Assembly (NCBI GenBank): GCA_021030915.1
Contig: JAGEMR010000105.1
Span: 1-64,000, forward strand
Direction of reading: 5' to 3'
DNA from: Astrothelium macrocarpum
Lineage: Eukaryota > Ascomycota > Dothideomycetes > Trypetheliales > Trypetheliaceae
DNA: 64,000 bases
Within the stretch, counting starts at the first letter, position 1; every line of letters starts with the position of its first letter. A program made the position numbers and the translations under genes. The notes beneath the pieces are model-generated. The model had not been told where the DNA came from, ran no database searches, and was given only the letters and a program-made list of their open reading frames with translations. Shown here in pieces: positions 23,832 through 34,494 of this stretch.

Positions 23832-25893
23832 ATGACTTGCTTCCCTGTCATAGAAGCAGGAAAAATCTCCGCGCTCCTGTGGTTCAAGCCGGAAAGAAAT
23901 TCGGAGGATTCAAGTCTTCTGCAGATATTCGTTGAAGCAATGGAGATTAAGAGTGATTATGGGCTATATGTCAATGACTACTCGTCTCTAAGGCCTCTCC
24001 TTCACTGTCTTTGCACTAATTGATTTGTATACTTGAGTTGACCTCGATTGGCAGATTTATATTCGTTGGCGACCTCATATTTTCGTTAGATGCTTCAGAG
24101 GCACGGCTATCATTTGAAAAATACTACGGACGTCCATTCTGGCATACTCTTCTTGCCAAGTCATCGGAGGGAAGTTACTATGGCAGTGGCTTTACCTTCG
24201 AGTACCGCACTCATTCCGTAAAGAGTCTGCGTGACATAATTTCCTCAACTTCGCTGGAAAATCTCGCGGAGTCCCTTGCGGATTTCCTAAAATATAACGG
24301 AGAAGATTATGCTCCACATGTTGTCCTGGTCGGTCATGGTTATGGCGGCTTGATCTGTGAGCAGGTACAAGAGAAAGCCCTATTCTAGACTTCTCATTGG
24401 CAACCTACTCCATAGAAACTCCACTCTTAGATTCTTACTGCCTTTCCCACTGCTTCAGCCACAGGAGATTTCTCTTCCACAGTTTGAATCCCTAGCTAAG
24501 TCGCGATAGAATGGCTTCTTACTACATTTGATTTCCATCAAGAGTTACACTGACAAGCTATTTCTGACGCTGATCATTTTTACAGGCCATGGTATTGATG
24601 AATTCAAAGCCACCCCAATACGGTAGCGCTCAGAATCGTATTAGTGGGTTAATTCTCCTTGGAACACCACACTTCCGGGCTGGACTGGCACAGTGGGCCC
24701 TCTTGTCTGCAAAGATCCTCGGTATAAAATGCGAGAAAACGACACAAAAGCAAGATTGGTCGCAATGCAAAGAAGATTTTACGGCGATCACGGAGATGCA
24801 AATTAAATTTCGCAACATCTTTACACAGTCTGCAAATGGCACCAGGATAGTCTGCTGCTTTGCCGAACTTCGAGATCCACAAACTCAACTTGTATGTTCC
24901 TCACTGTGATTCCTGCGTATTCTACGCGTCACCAACTGACTTGATAAGACTGTATCTCCAGAATGGTGTATTCTCCCTCACGTTCGGCCCATTGCAGTTC
25001 CCTCGAATCATTTCAGTATTACCTCCTACAAGTCTTCCAAACAGACAGAATCTTCAGAGCAGCCCCTCAACAGCGTTATATCTCTGATGGAAAAATGGGC
25101 TGTGGAACTAAGGAAAGGTGAAATTCGTTATGATAACCCGTTCGATGTTAGAAAGTTAAAACGATTCGCTGGGTCCTCACGGCACAATGACCCAGCATGT
25201 GAATGGGACCCGAAATGCCTTACTTATTACTTTATCATCAACCCTGAGTTCAACACCGCTAAAGACGTTGCGTTGGGTAATTTTATTGCATCGATAGAAG
25301 AGCCTTTTCAGCCAATTGCGACAAAGTTTGATGTATTACGTGCCTCTAGCCAAGAAATAGACTGCGACCCATCATACAGAATAAAAAACAACTATGAACC
25401 GTGGCAGGTACTAGTAGATCCTTGCTTCAGGGACAAAAAGTTCGGGTACATTATCAGGGAAGAATGGTCGAGAGATCGCATAGATGAATACTTGAACGCA
25501 GCGCCGCAGGTGGAGGCTCTCAAGCAACATTTGTCGAAGACAAATCCTTCATTTTACTTGATCACAGGAATCATACTTGGTGTCACAGCTGACCAATCGT
25601 CCAAAGTCGTTGGTTACAAGGTCCTACGTGGGCTTTTGAAGCAGGCTAAAGAGGAGAATCCATCGTCCAGTGAGGCTAGGGGATTTGATTTGGTGCTGAG
25701 AGAAGAAAAAGCTCGGCCATCGAGGGAATCTGAAGAACCCTCACCAGAAAGAGCTGAAGAGTCGTCACAGCACGGTGCTAGAAATCGACTGCAGCGCAGC
25801 GCCCAAAAACCGAACCATATAGTCGCGGAGCGACCATGGGCTCGTATAGGAAGAGCTATGGAGAGTATGAAGATACTTGAGATGTTACTATGA
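23832..25893 (+). CDS. Alpha/beta-hydrolase-like protein lacking the nucleophile, with unknown C-terminal region
   Basis: The model has exons 23832-23983, 24055-24364, 24586-24891 and 24949-25893 and gives 570 aa; the 5' end and first intron are uncertain. Residues 40-280 follow the DUF676/SesB-like esterase fold seen at the N-terminus of fungal NLR-like proteins: an FIFVGDL strand, VVLVGHGYGGL (nucleophile elbow), LILLGTPHF and ILPHVRPIAVPSNH with His277. The elbow reads G-H-G-Y-G, so the usual Ser is Gly146, and catalysis by the standard mechanism should be lost. No NACHT or NB-ARC domain follows. Instead, residues 300-570 form a region I cannot assign, with a motif FYLITG at about 458-463 and a charged Arg/Glu/Ser-rich tail. 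The pseudo-enzyme fold suggests a binding or regulatory job, possibly linked to the divergent DUF2235 hydrolase; that link is inference from position only. Confidence 0.68.
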
Positions 25894-26088
25894 AATTAGG
25901 GCCCTAATAAATTCATAAGACCCCTGAAGAAAGCCTCGCCCAGGATTTCGGAGTTCTTCAGAAAGCCAGAACTGTACGGTGACCACTGTCACTAGTCGGC
26001 AACAATACCAATATAATACATGAGGTAGTCATCATCCATCCTCAACGTCCAATCCTATTCCTCAAAAAACCATGTATAGGGTTTGAAA

Positions 26089-26108
26089 CAGGGGTCGGAA
26101 GGATCATT
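26089..26108. repeat. Left terminal inverted repeat of the 4.5-kb element
   Basis: Starts CAGGGGTCGG at the sharp switch from genic to AT-rich DNA, and is identical to the reverse complement of 30571-30590. Confidence 0.88.
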
Positions 26109-28409
26109 AAGGTATGGCATCATTATGCAGGATTCTGGATTATTTGGATAGCATAGGATAGTATAATAATCCTGGATTATTCAGGGATATATCCGATAAT
26201 TCCGATTTTATTTTAATTGCCGAAATTTAATTTTAATATTAAAAAATTCTTTTATTTGATTTTTGTATAAAATATATTATTTATAATGGATTTTAATTCT
26301 GAAATTTTTTTTGTTATTTTTTTTGAAATTTCTGATATATAAAAATCTGAAAAAAAGATTTCAGATTTTTATCAGTATATTCGCGATTCATATAAAAATG
26401 AATCAATTAAATAAAATAAATGATTATTTTTTTATTATAATCAAAAGAATTATTTATATATATTGAATATTAATATAAATTTTCGGTATTATATTATAAT
26501 ATATGATATTATTAATGAAATTCGTATTTTTTATGTGAAAAAAATTTCATATATTCAATTTATGTAATTATATAAAAAAATTATGAATAATATATATGAA
26601 ATGGATGAATTTGAAATTCTGATATTAAAAAGAATTTTTAATAAAAATATTTTTAGAAAAATATTGATTAATCTGATTATTATATAAAATCTTCTGTTCC
26701 AATTATTTGAATAATCAGAATTTCATATAATTTATTTAATTCTGAATTTTATATCAATTTTAATGATTTATTTAAATAATAAAAGTTTTATTTTTTTTAT
26801 TCAAAAATAATATGATTATTAATAAAATGTTATATAAAAAAATTTTCAATTTATATTTATAAATATCCATTTTTTTATTGATATTTGAATTTTATTGAAT
26901 AATTTTTTTTTTTTTATAATTTATATTTATTATATGAATAATAAAATGAAATTTCGGAATATTTTTTTTATTTTTCGTATAATAATTGAATATTCAAAAA
27001 AGAATTAATAGAAATTCATTTTTCTGATATTTCAAAAATATAAAATTATATAAAAATTTGATATTTTGATTATAAATAATTCAAATATAAATAATATTTT
27101 TTATTTTATGATGAATAAATATATAGAAAAATAAAATATTAATTGGAATTCATAAAAATAAAGAATTCGTTATTAAAAATATATTATCAATTTTATTATA
27201 TAAGATTTTTTATTCAAAAATTTTTTTAATTCAATAATATTTGAATTATATGATTAAAAAGAAAATAAAAATATAAATTTGAATAAAAAATAAATAAAAA
27301 AGAAAATAAATCAATTTCGTATATTTGGAATTTTTGAAAAATTTTATAATATTATTATTTATAATCATAATTCATTATTTTATTTAATAGAATTTAAATG
27401 AATAATTAGAAGAATAATTTTATTGAATAATCATATAAAATAGAATTTCTGTTTTTTTTTTTTTGATATAATTTTAAAATATAAAATCAATATTAATAAA
27501 TATATTAAATTTCATTTTGATATTTTATTATTTGATATTTTTAATATATATAAATAGAATCAATTTTATATAATTTATATTTTTTTAAAATCATTTTATT
27601 ATATAATATTTGAAATATAAAATTATAAAATATATTTAAATAAAATTCTTTTGATAATAAATATTTTATTTATATATATGAAGAATTCTTTGATATAAAA
27701 TCTAATCTTATTTATACGAAATTTTATTAATAAAAAATAAAAATGAATATAAAAAATTCAATAAAAAATTTATTATATAAATTTATAAATATTGAAAAAA
27801 ATATCAGAAATATTATTAATATTTAAATAATTCATTATATTATATTATATGATAATATTTATATTTTATTCAAATAATTATGTAAAATATATCAAAAAAA
27901 TCTGATAAAAAAATTGAAAAAAAATAATTTTATATAAAATTATATTTTTTTAATATCAATTCAAAAATATTTATAATATTTCTGAATTTATTTTATATAA
28001 TAATATTCAAAATTAAATTTTATTGAAATAATGAATTCAATTAAATATATATAATAAAATTTATATAAATATATAAAATAAAATTGAAATAAAAAAATAA
28101 AAAATGAATATAAAAAATATTATAATGAAATATCATATAATATTAAAAATATAATAATTTTATAATAATGATATTAAAATTAATAATAAAAATATTGGCC
28201 ATTTTTTTTATATTTTACAATAGAAATATTTTTCATTTTAATAATGAATGATGAATCTGAAAGAATTTTTTTATATATATATCATACAATTTTATAAAAA
28301 AGAATGATTTTTGATATAACGAATATTAAAAGAATTGAATATTTGAAAAATTAAATTTTTATATAATGAATAAAAATAAATATCTTTTTTATTAATTCAT
28401 TATATAATA

Positions 28410-28455
28410 ACGTGGTACCTAAATGAGCGGCGCGCACAAGCGAGCGGTGCGTTTT
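28410..28455. repeat. Left terminal inverted repeat of the nested element
   Basis: ACGTGGTACC followed by the GC-rich core GAGCGGCGCGCACAAGCGAG and GGTGCGTTT; pairs with 30224-30269. Confidence 0.87.
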
Positions 28456-30223
28456 TCATTCCATCGTAATAATTTTCTTTAATATATCAATCATAATAAT
28501 TTAAATTTGTCCAAATTATTCAAAATTCTTTTTAAAAAAAATAATTATAATTTTCTGATAAATTTATATATTATATCCGGTATTATTATATTATTTATAT
28601 CGTCTTTCGCGTATTTTTATTTTTATCCGTTAATCATTATTTTCAGATATTTTATTCTTTTTAAATCATATAATATTATATTGATTTAATAAATTCTATT
28701 TATGTTAAAAAATAAATGATTTTTTTTATCTGAATCGGGTTTTTTTGATTTTTCGATATTTATTAAATATTTTATTTATTTTTTAAAATAATATAATTTC
28801 TTTTTTAAATAAAATCATCTGATATATAATTTATTATATATCTTTTAAAATCTGATTGATTTTAATAAAAATTGAAATTAATGAATTATTCTGATATTAT
28901 ATGATTCAATTTTTGATAAATTCGGATTATAAAATTATTTTGATAGAATTTTATAATATTTTTGATTTTCATAATAAAAATAATTCTGAAAAAAATTCTG
29001 AAAATATTAGAATATATAATTTAATATCAAATCAAAAAATCATATTTTCTGAATCATGAAAAATAAAATCTATTTTTTTAAATTCTATCTGAATATTTTT
29101 TAAAATAAAAATCTTTTTAAATATGATTATAAAAATTGAAAAAAATTCGGCTTTGATGATATACGTAATATACGCCCGAATAAAATCCTTAATTTGACAT
29201 TTATACGCCCTTTTTAATGAATTAAAATATCCAATATCAAATGATTAAAATATATGAAATGAATGAATAAATATATAAAATATGAATATATTATTCTTTT
29301 TATAATAAAAATTAAAATTAATTAAATGATGATTTTTATAATTATTTAAAATCAGAAATCGATATTATTTAATAATATATAATTTTATATATTTATTAAA
29401 ATATTTAATTTATTCTAAATCAATTTTATTTATTATCCAATTATTATTATTTAAAAAAATGATCCAATTTAATAGAATTATATGATTTTTATATTAATTA
29501 ATAAAATGATTTTTATTTATAATTATTAAAAATGGCGAAATTATCCAATTTTATGAATTAATTTTTTGGATCATTATAATTCATTTTCAATTATCAGATT
29601 GAATTATTTTAAATTTCTTATATCAATTTATATATATGATTATTATAATAGAAGAAATAATATCCATTATAAAATCTATTTTATTAAAATTAAATATATC
29701 AGATATATTCATATCATATTTGGCTATTATATTAGATATAAAGAAAAATTAATCTCAAATTAATATTAGATTTTTATATAAAATTCTTTAAAAATCGTAT
29801 TTATATATAAATCATATTTTGAATTTTGGATATCATCTGATAAAATTAGAAATTCAATTATATCTAATATATATCATATCATATTAAATTAATAATCAAT
29901 TCATCATATTTTAAATATAAGAGATTTTGAATGAATATTTTTGAAAATCCAATTTAAATATAAAATTCTTGATATATAATTCTTCTATATCACAAAATTT
30001 TTATAAATTGGCCATTATATTATATTATAAATGATATTCATTAAATTATCAATATAAAATAATTTCGGTAATTTTATAAATTTTTATAACAATTTTAATC
30101 TTTAAATTTTGATTTCATTTTAAAATTTAAATAACAAAATTTAAATTTCTTTTATTTGAAATCATAAATATAATTTATTGTGAAGATATTTCGAATTAAA
30201 ATGAGAAGATCGAATTGATGGGA

Positions 30224-30269
30224 TAAACGCGCCGCTCGCTTGTGCGCGCCGCTCGTTTGGGCACCACGT
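30224..30269. repeat. Right terminal inverted repeat of the nested element
   Basis: Reverse complement starts ACGTGGTGCCC and carries the same GC-rich core as the left end. Confidence 0.87.
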
Positions 30270-30570
30270 TATATATAAAATTTTTTATATAAAATACAAA
30301 ATTTATAATTAAATTCGTATTATAAAAATATTTTTTTTGAAAATTCTCAGATAAAAATATAATATTTTATAAATTTATCAATTATTTATAAATTTCATAT
30401 AAATATTTTTAAAATATTTATTTGATAAATAGAATATCATATAAAATTTTTTGAATAACTGATATATATAGATCTAATCTGATTTGAAAATGGGCCCAGA
30501 ATGATCCTTAATATTAGGATAATTATCTAGATCCTATGCTATTCAGCTATTATGTTATGCTATGCGATCC

Positions 30571-30590
30571 AATGATCCTTCCGACCCCTG
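30571..30590. repeat. Right terminal inverted repeat of the 4.5-kb element
   Basis: Ends CCGACCCCTG and is the exact reverse complement of the left end at 26089-26108. Normal composition resumes immediately after it. Confidence 0.88.
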
Positions 30591-31032
30591 GGCCTGCGCT
30601 CATGGTGTCCTCTCGGTGTTGTCGAGGCTTGATCGCTTGTCGAGGCTTGATCGCTAATCGAGGTTCCTCTGCTTGCCATTGCGGGGTTTGCATCTTAAAT
30701 CGGCGAGCTCGTCTTACAAGCACGGCAAGTGTATGTTAGGTTCTCCGAAGCAGTGCAAAATGATCTATATTGACAACGATTACTCTAATCGTCTTTGTAA
30801 TTTTGGGTGGGCTACACGCAAACATCGCGTTTCTTACGATACATCACGTATTTGGATGTTTGAACTTTGGTTCACGTCATCTCGACAGTCTGCAAACTAG
30901 TCATACCTGTTTCGATACTTTGTAAATCATTTTCATTGGCCATATCTACCAAGGTAGTTTTCTTCCACCGCTATGCAAGTCTCGGCTGTGCTAGTCCAAA
31001 CTCACCCTCCTGTAATACAATGAAGTATCAGG
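30591..31032. other. Intergenic downstream of the P450 gene
   Basis: Holds the P450 3' flank. A short tandem repeat lies at about 30619-30656: an 18-bp unit containing TCGAGGCTTGATCGCT occurs twice, followed by a partial copy. No gene is supported. Confidence 0.5.
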
Positions 31033-32646
31033 TCACATATGTTTTTGCCATTTAGAGAGTACTGTAGCTCGAATGCCTGGAGAATCTAGTCGTGGCGTTG
31101 CTACATGGTAATCATGAAGGAACTTTACATCATTTTCAGAAGTCTCAAAGAGGCACATGTCCCACTTTGCCATTTCTGCAATCGCCAAGGCTAGCTCCGC
31201 GTTGGCGAGGTTCATGCCGATACATGTCCTTGGTCCTCTACCGAATGCAAGCATATATTTGCTCCGGTCACGGCCTTGGGAACCCAACCAACGATCTGGA
31301 TCGAACTTCCAAGGATCCGGGAATATGTCTTCGTTTGCATGTATCAGTAATGTAGAGGTACTGACCAGAGTTCCAGCAGGTATGTATAATTTCTCGCCAT
31401 CGCAATCTTTATATGGTGTTGAGAGGCTCGGGCAAACCCGACATTGGCGACCTGTAAGTCCGAAAGATAGACGATTCGCTTCCATGCTGATGGCATGGAT
31501 GTAGGGATTTTGTATCAACTGCAGAAGTGTTGTGTTTGGTAGCTTGGCTAGCTCTGTTCGGAGCGTGGCCATTATATGTGGATTTGAAAGGAGGTAGTAA
31601 TGCGCTATGCAGATTGACTTTGCCATTGGTTCGGTACCTGCCATGATGAGCAGTGTTGCTTCATCTTCAAGCCTTTGAACAGTCTTTTCTGATTCCTGGA
31701 GAGCAGGACTGTCTCTCAATTCGTAGAATATTGAGTGCAGATTGCGGTCTGGATGATTATTTTTGCGGTTGAGGATATCTTTCACCTCCTGTCTGATCAT
31801 CCTCCTGATTCGGACTAAATCTTTATAACCTTGTGGTATGAACCGACTGCTGATCATAACCGGCATTCCAAGTACCAAATCTCTTAACCAGCTGAAATGG
31901 GAGTTGAGTTTCACCCTTCGCCAGATGGTAGCCATATGATTCCGCGTTACAGCGGCACGTTCAATATTTGACGAGGCGTATGAGTTGTGGCCGAAACAAT
32001 GTTGTGATACAACCTCGCTTGCAAATGCGTAATATATGTCCGATAGGTTCACAATCTGTTTCCGTGCATGTGCTACAGCGATGCGGGCGCTCAACTGAAC
32101 GATCTTGAGCTTAAGATCAGACTCGGAGCTCAAAACGCTTTTCTGGGAGAAGAATGGATCCAAGTGCTCGTGTTGTTTGGGATGAAGCTGGACCAGCCCA
32201 ACGCCAAAGTCCGGATCTGATATTGAAATCTCGCTAGGCGTAATTCGAATGATGGGACCGTAGTGACGATGAAGCTCTTGAATCTTAAAAACGTACTGAG
32301 CCGGTCTCCAGACATCGTAGAAGCACTCGTACCAGTACGTCAATGCAGCGAGGCGTGGACCAGGAATCGACGCGATGGAGCAAAAGTACAAGCGTTGGTT
32401 AACGACACCCGAAATGCGCCATAAAATTGCGATGAGCACCTTAAGTGGAAAAGAGCAGAGGTAAAACCGATAGAGAATGAAGCTCAAAAGGTAAAAAAGG
32501 TAGAGGTACAAACGATAGAAAATGGCACTCAAGGTGTACAAAAGATAGAAAACGAGTCTCAAAATGTAGAACAGAATGATGAGCAGAATGATGAACAGAA
32601 TGAAGACAGCTGCGATTACAAGATATGCGACTTCATCGGGCTCCAT
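31033..32646 (-). CDS. Cytochrome P450 monooxygenase
   Basis: A single-exon gene of 537 aa. The haem loop FGRGPRTCIG places the Cys ligand at residue 475, the ExxR motif reads EANR, and FDPDRW is the PERF-type motif. The sequence pattern around SFGLTGRQCRVCP and the overall layout resemble the trichodiene-oxygenase/pisatin-demethylase-like group of fungal P450s, so oxidation of a secondary metabolite or a phenolic is likely; the substrate is unknown. In the I helix the usual AGT(D/E)T(T/S) reads AGTEPM: the acid is kept, the Thr is Pro. The N-terminus is unusual: about 70 mostly hydrophobic and aromatic residues with repeats like FYLLYTLSAIFYRLYL, encoded by degenerate DNA repeats of about 30 bp, instead of one simple anchor helix. 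No other biosynthetic gene adjoins it. Confidence 0.93.
   Translation of the reverse strand: MEPDEVAYLVIAAVFILFIILLIILFYILRLVFYLLYTLSAIFYRLYLYLFYLLSFILYRFYLCSFPLKVLIAILWRISGVVNQRLYFCSIASIPGPRLAALTYWYECFYDVWRPAQYVFKIQELHRHYGPIIRITPSEISISDPDFGVGLVQLHPKQHEHLDPFFSQKSVLSSESDLKLKIVQLSARIAVAHARKQIVNLSDIYYAFASEVVSQHCFGHNSYASSNIERAAVTRNHMATIWRRVKLNSHFSWLRDLVLGMPVMISSRFIPQGYKDLVRIRRMIRQEVKDILNRKNNHPDRNLHSIFYELRDSPALQESEKTVQRLEDEATLLIMAGTEPMAKSICIAHYYLLSNPHIMATLRTELAKLPNTTLLQLIQNPYIHAISMEANRLSFGLTGRQCRVCPSLSTPYKDCDGEKLYIPAGTLVSTSTLLIHANEDIFPDPWKFDPDRWLGSQGRDRSKYMLAFGRGPRTCIGMNLANAELALAIAEMAKWDMCLFETSENDVKFLHDYHVATPRLDSPGIRATVLSKWQKHM
32440..32600. repeat. Degenerate ~30-bp tandem repeat in the P450 anchor
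   Basis: Units resemble GGTACAAACGATAGAAAATG followed by a CACTCAA-like segment and recur about four to five times. They lie in the coding region and specify the repeated Leu/Tyr/Phe-rich membrane segment. The outer edge (32560-32600) shifts to a shorter GAGCAGAATGAT-type repeat. Confidence 0.65.
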
Positions 32647-34494
32647 CTTGGCTGCAAGCGAAGATTGAAGCTTGAAAGGCCGGCACGGTATCTGGAGTTC
32701 AAGAGCGTCGTCACATGAGAATTCAGCAGGTGTACTCCCTCACGCTATGTAGCACGTGTCCTGTGGCTATTTCAACTTGGTTTGGAGTGCGATCCTCAGT
32801 GACACGGTAGGACCCAAGTGCGGTGACTTACAAGAATTCAATCGTTCTATTTTAGGTTGAAACGCTCGACCTTCCGAAGTGTGAATTGTGCTTTTTCTGA
32901 ACCCATTTCTTTTGGTTTTATGCTGATCTCACTACGCCTTTAGCTGACCGAGGTCTCCAAATCCGCGCGCGCGAAAACAAAGGCCGTTACCCCGACATCC
33001 AGCCACCGAGACTCCAGAGGCGAATCCGCGTAGTATACACGGACTTATCGCATGTACTCAGAACAATGCTTTCATTGATCTTGTACATACTCATATGGCT
33101 GTATATCTGTACCGCTAAGCTTGGTAAAGTGAGCCCTTCGTATAGAATACTGCTAAGTTTAGCTTCATGACAAGAGGGGAAAATGGAAGGAGATGCTATG
33201 TAATGGACTTGATGTGTTGCAGAACTGCATATCTGTACGAGTATTCTTCTAGAAGGCAATGAAGTCCTACGGTACTGTTGCTCACTTCAGCATACTTGAT
33301 AAGCTCTCTCATATTAATCACGCATTTGGAACCATAGACATGGCCTTCTTTGAGAATGAGGCGGTAAAATGAAATCAAAGAAGGTATAATACGAAGTTTG
33401 CTGCTATAAGCATGAACCCACTTTCAACAGATAGAGGATGGTATAAACGGATTCATCGGCACATGCCTTAGTCCCTACGAGGCCGTGTTTCAGGGATAGT
33501 ACTTCCTGGTCACCGGCAATTACTGTCTTTTTCGAGGCGTTCTTAATATTTGGAAGCACGCATGACCCAGAAAAGTAACTAGGTGAAGCCTTTTAATACC
33601 ACAAAAAAGGACTTTCGAGTTGGAATATGTAGGCAACAGTGTGCTGCATTGTGTGTGGAACTAGTTTAGCAACACAAATCTGGAAGTCTAAGAAAGACTT
33701 ACTTGCTATGACGGTCTGTTTTGGAACTCTGTTGACGAGATAATCTTCACCTGCTGGACATAGAAATCGACAGATGACAAGCAATGAAAGCATAGTAGTT
33801 GGTACTACAAAGGATAATTGCACCTCAGATTTATGTAGCCTTGCGAATCGCCGACTTAATCGTCTGCATGATGCATCAGTGCAATATTTACCTGTCACCT
33901 TGTCCTCAGCTCGTTGTCTCCGAAGCGGTCGCGATGAAATTTTCAGGTGAACTTGTGTTGGCGGAAATATGTATCAAGACTTCTGGAATTTGATCGTGCG
34001 TGTTTCATTTACGTCGATTTTCAAGACTGCCTTCCAGCCTATCCAATGTGGACTGTAATCTATCAAAGAAGCTGGCGGTCAGACAGACTGTTCGTGGGAA
34101 ACATCTCTTGTCCAGGTGCGCCTAATCACTTTGGTCGTTCACGGGCCAAGTCGCAGGGTGCAAGGCTGAGATGCTGGTCGTGACGTTGTCACAACACCGA
34201 ATTGCTCATCTTTATTCACCATCATGGTCACCCTCGTTTTCCTGCTCTCTTCTGTATTCTAGCGTTCCTCGTAAATCATACATACCTTCAAACCGTTCAT
34301 CGATGTTGAGCGCAATCTAATTCAGCCCATAATCTTTGTTGTGTCAAAACAAATTTGTGGCGTTCGCGAATCACTGCCTCGAACCTCAGCCGCTGCCCCC
34401 ACTGAACGTGTTGATACCGACTACACTCCTCACCCTACCAACCCTTCATCTGCACTCTCCCAGTCGCTCTTTACATTCCCTCATTTCCCTCATC
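32647..34494. other. Intergenic, about 1.8 kb
   Basis: It separates divergent genes (P450 minus, penta-EF-hand plus). Minus-strand ORFs at 33196-33378 and 33593-33898 show no recognised domain, and I could not join them into a credible gene. The 3' part should contain the penta-EF-hand gene promoter and leader, including a C/T-rich tract just before the ATG. Confidence 0.45.

Larger units (their letters stand above)
28410..30269. mobile_element. Nested TA-inserting (Tc1/mariner-like) element, RIP-degenerated
   Basis: Within the larger AT-rich element, two GC-rich islands at 28410-28455 and 30224-30269 are inverted copies. Both start ACGTGGT and share GAGCGGCGCGCACAAGCGAG. TA flanks each outer end (28408-28409, 30270-30271). 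The 1,860-bp length fits Tc1/mariner elements. The left copy differs from the right mainly by C-to-T or G-to-A changes, as RIP would produce. No transposase is readable. The TA site is weak evidence in such AT-rich DNA, but the matched ends are clear. Confidence 0.82.
26089..30590. mobile_element. RIP-degenerated DNA transposon, possibly hAT, carrying a nested element
   Basis: A 4.5-kb AT-rich block is bounded by perfect 20-bp inverted ends reading CAGGGGTCGGAAGGATCATT inward. Both sides also share subterminal GCATAGGAT copies. Removing the nested 1.86-kb element leaves about 2.6 kb. Termini starting CAGGG fit hAT elements, but no clean 8-bp target duplication is visible (gtttgaaa on the left, ggcctgcg on the right), and no transposase ORF survives, so the superfamily is tentative. 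Confidence 0.8.

Noticed and set aside
26081..30598. 8-bp target duplication of a hAT element
   Set aside because: The flanks gtttgaaa and ggcctgcg do not match. A one-base shift gives a partial match that RIP transitions could explain only in part, so no duplication is claimed.
33196..33898. Minus-strand ORFs that might be exons of one gene
   Set aside because: No joining with GT-AG junctions produced a coherent longer product and no domain was recognised.
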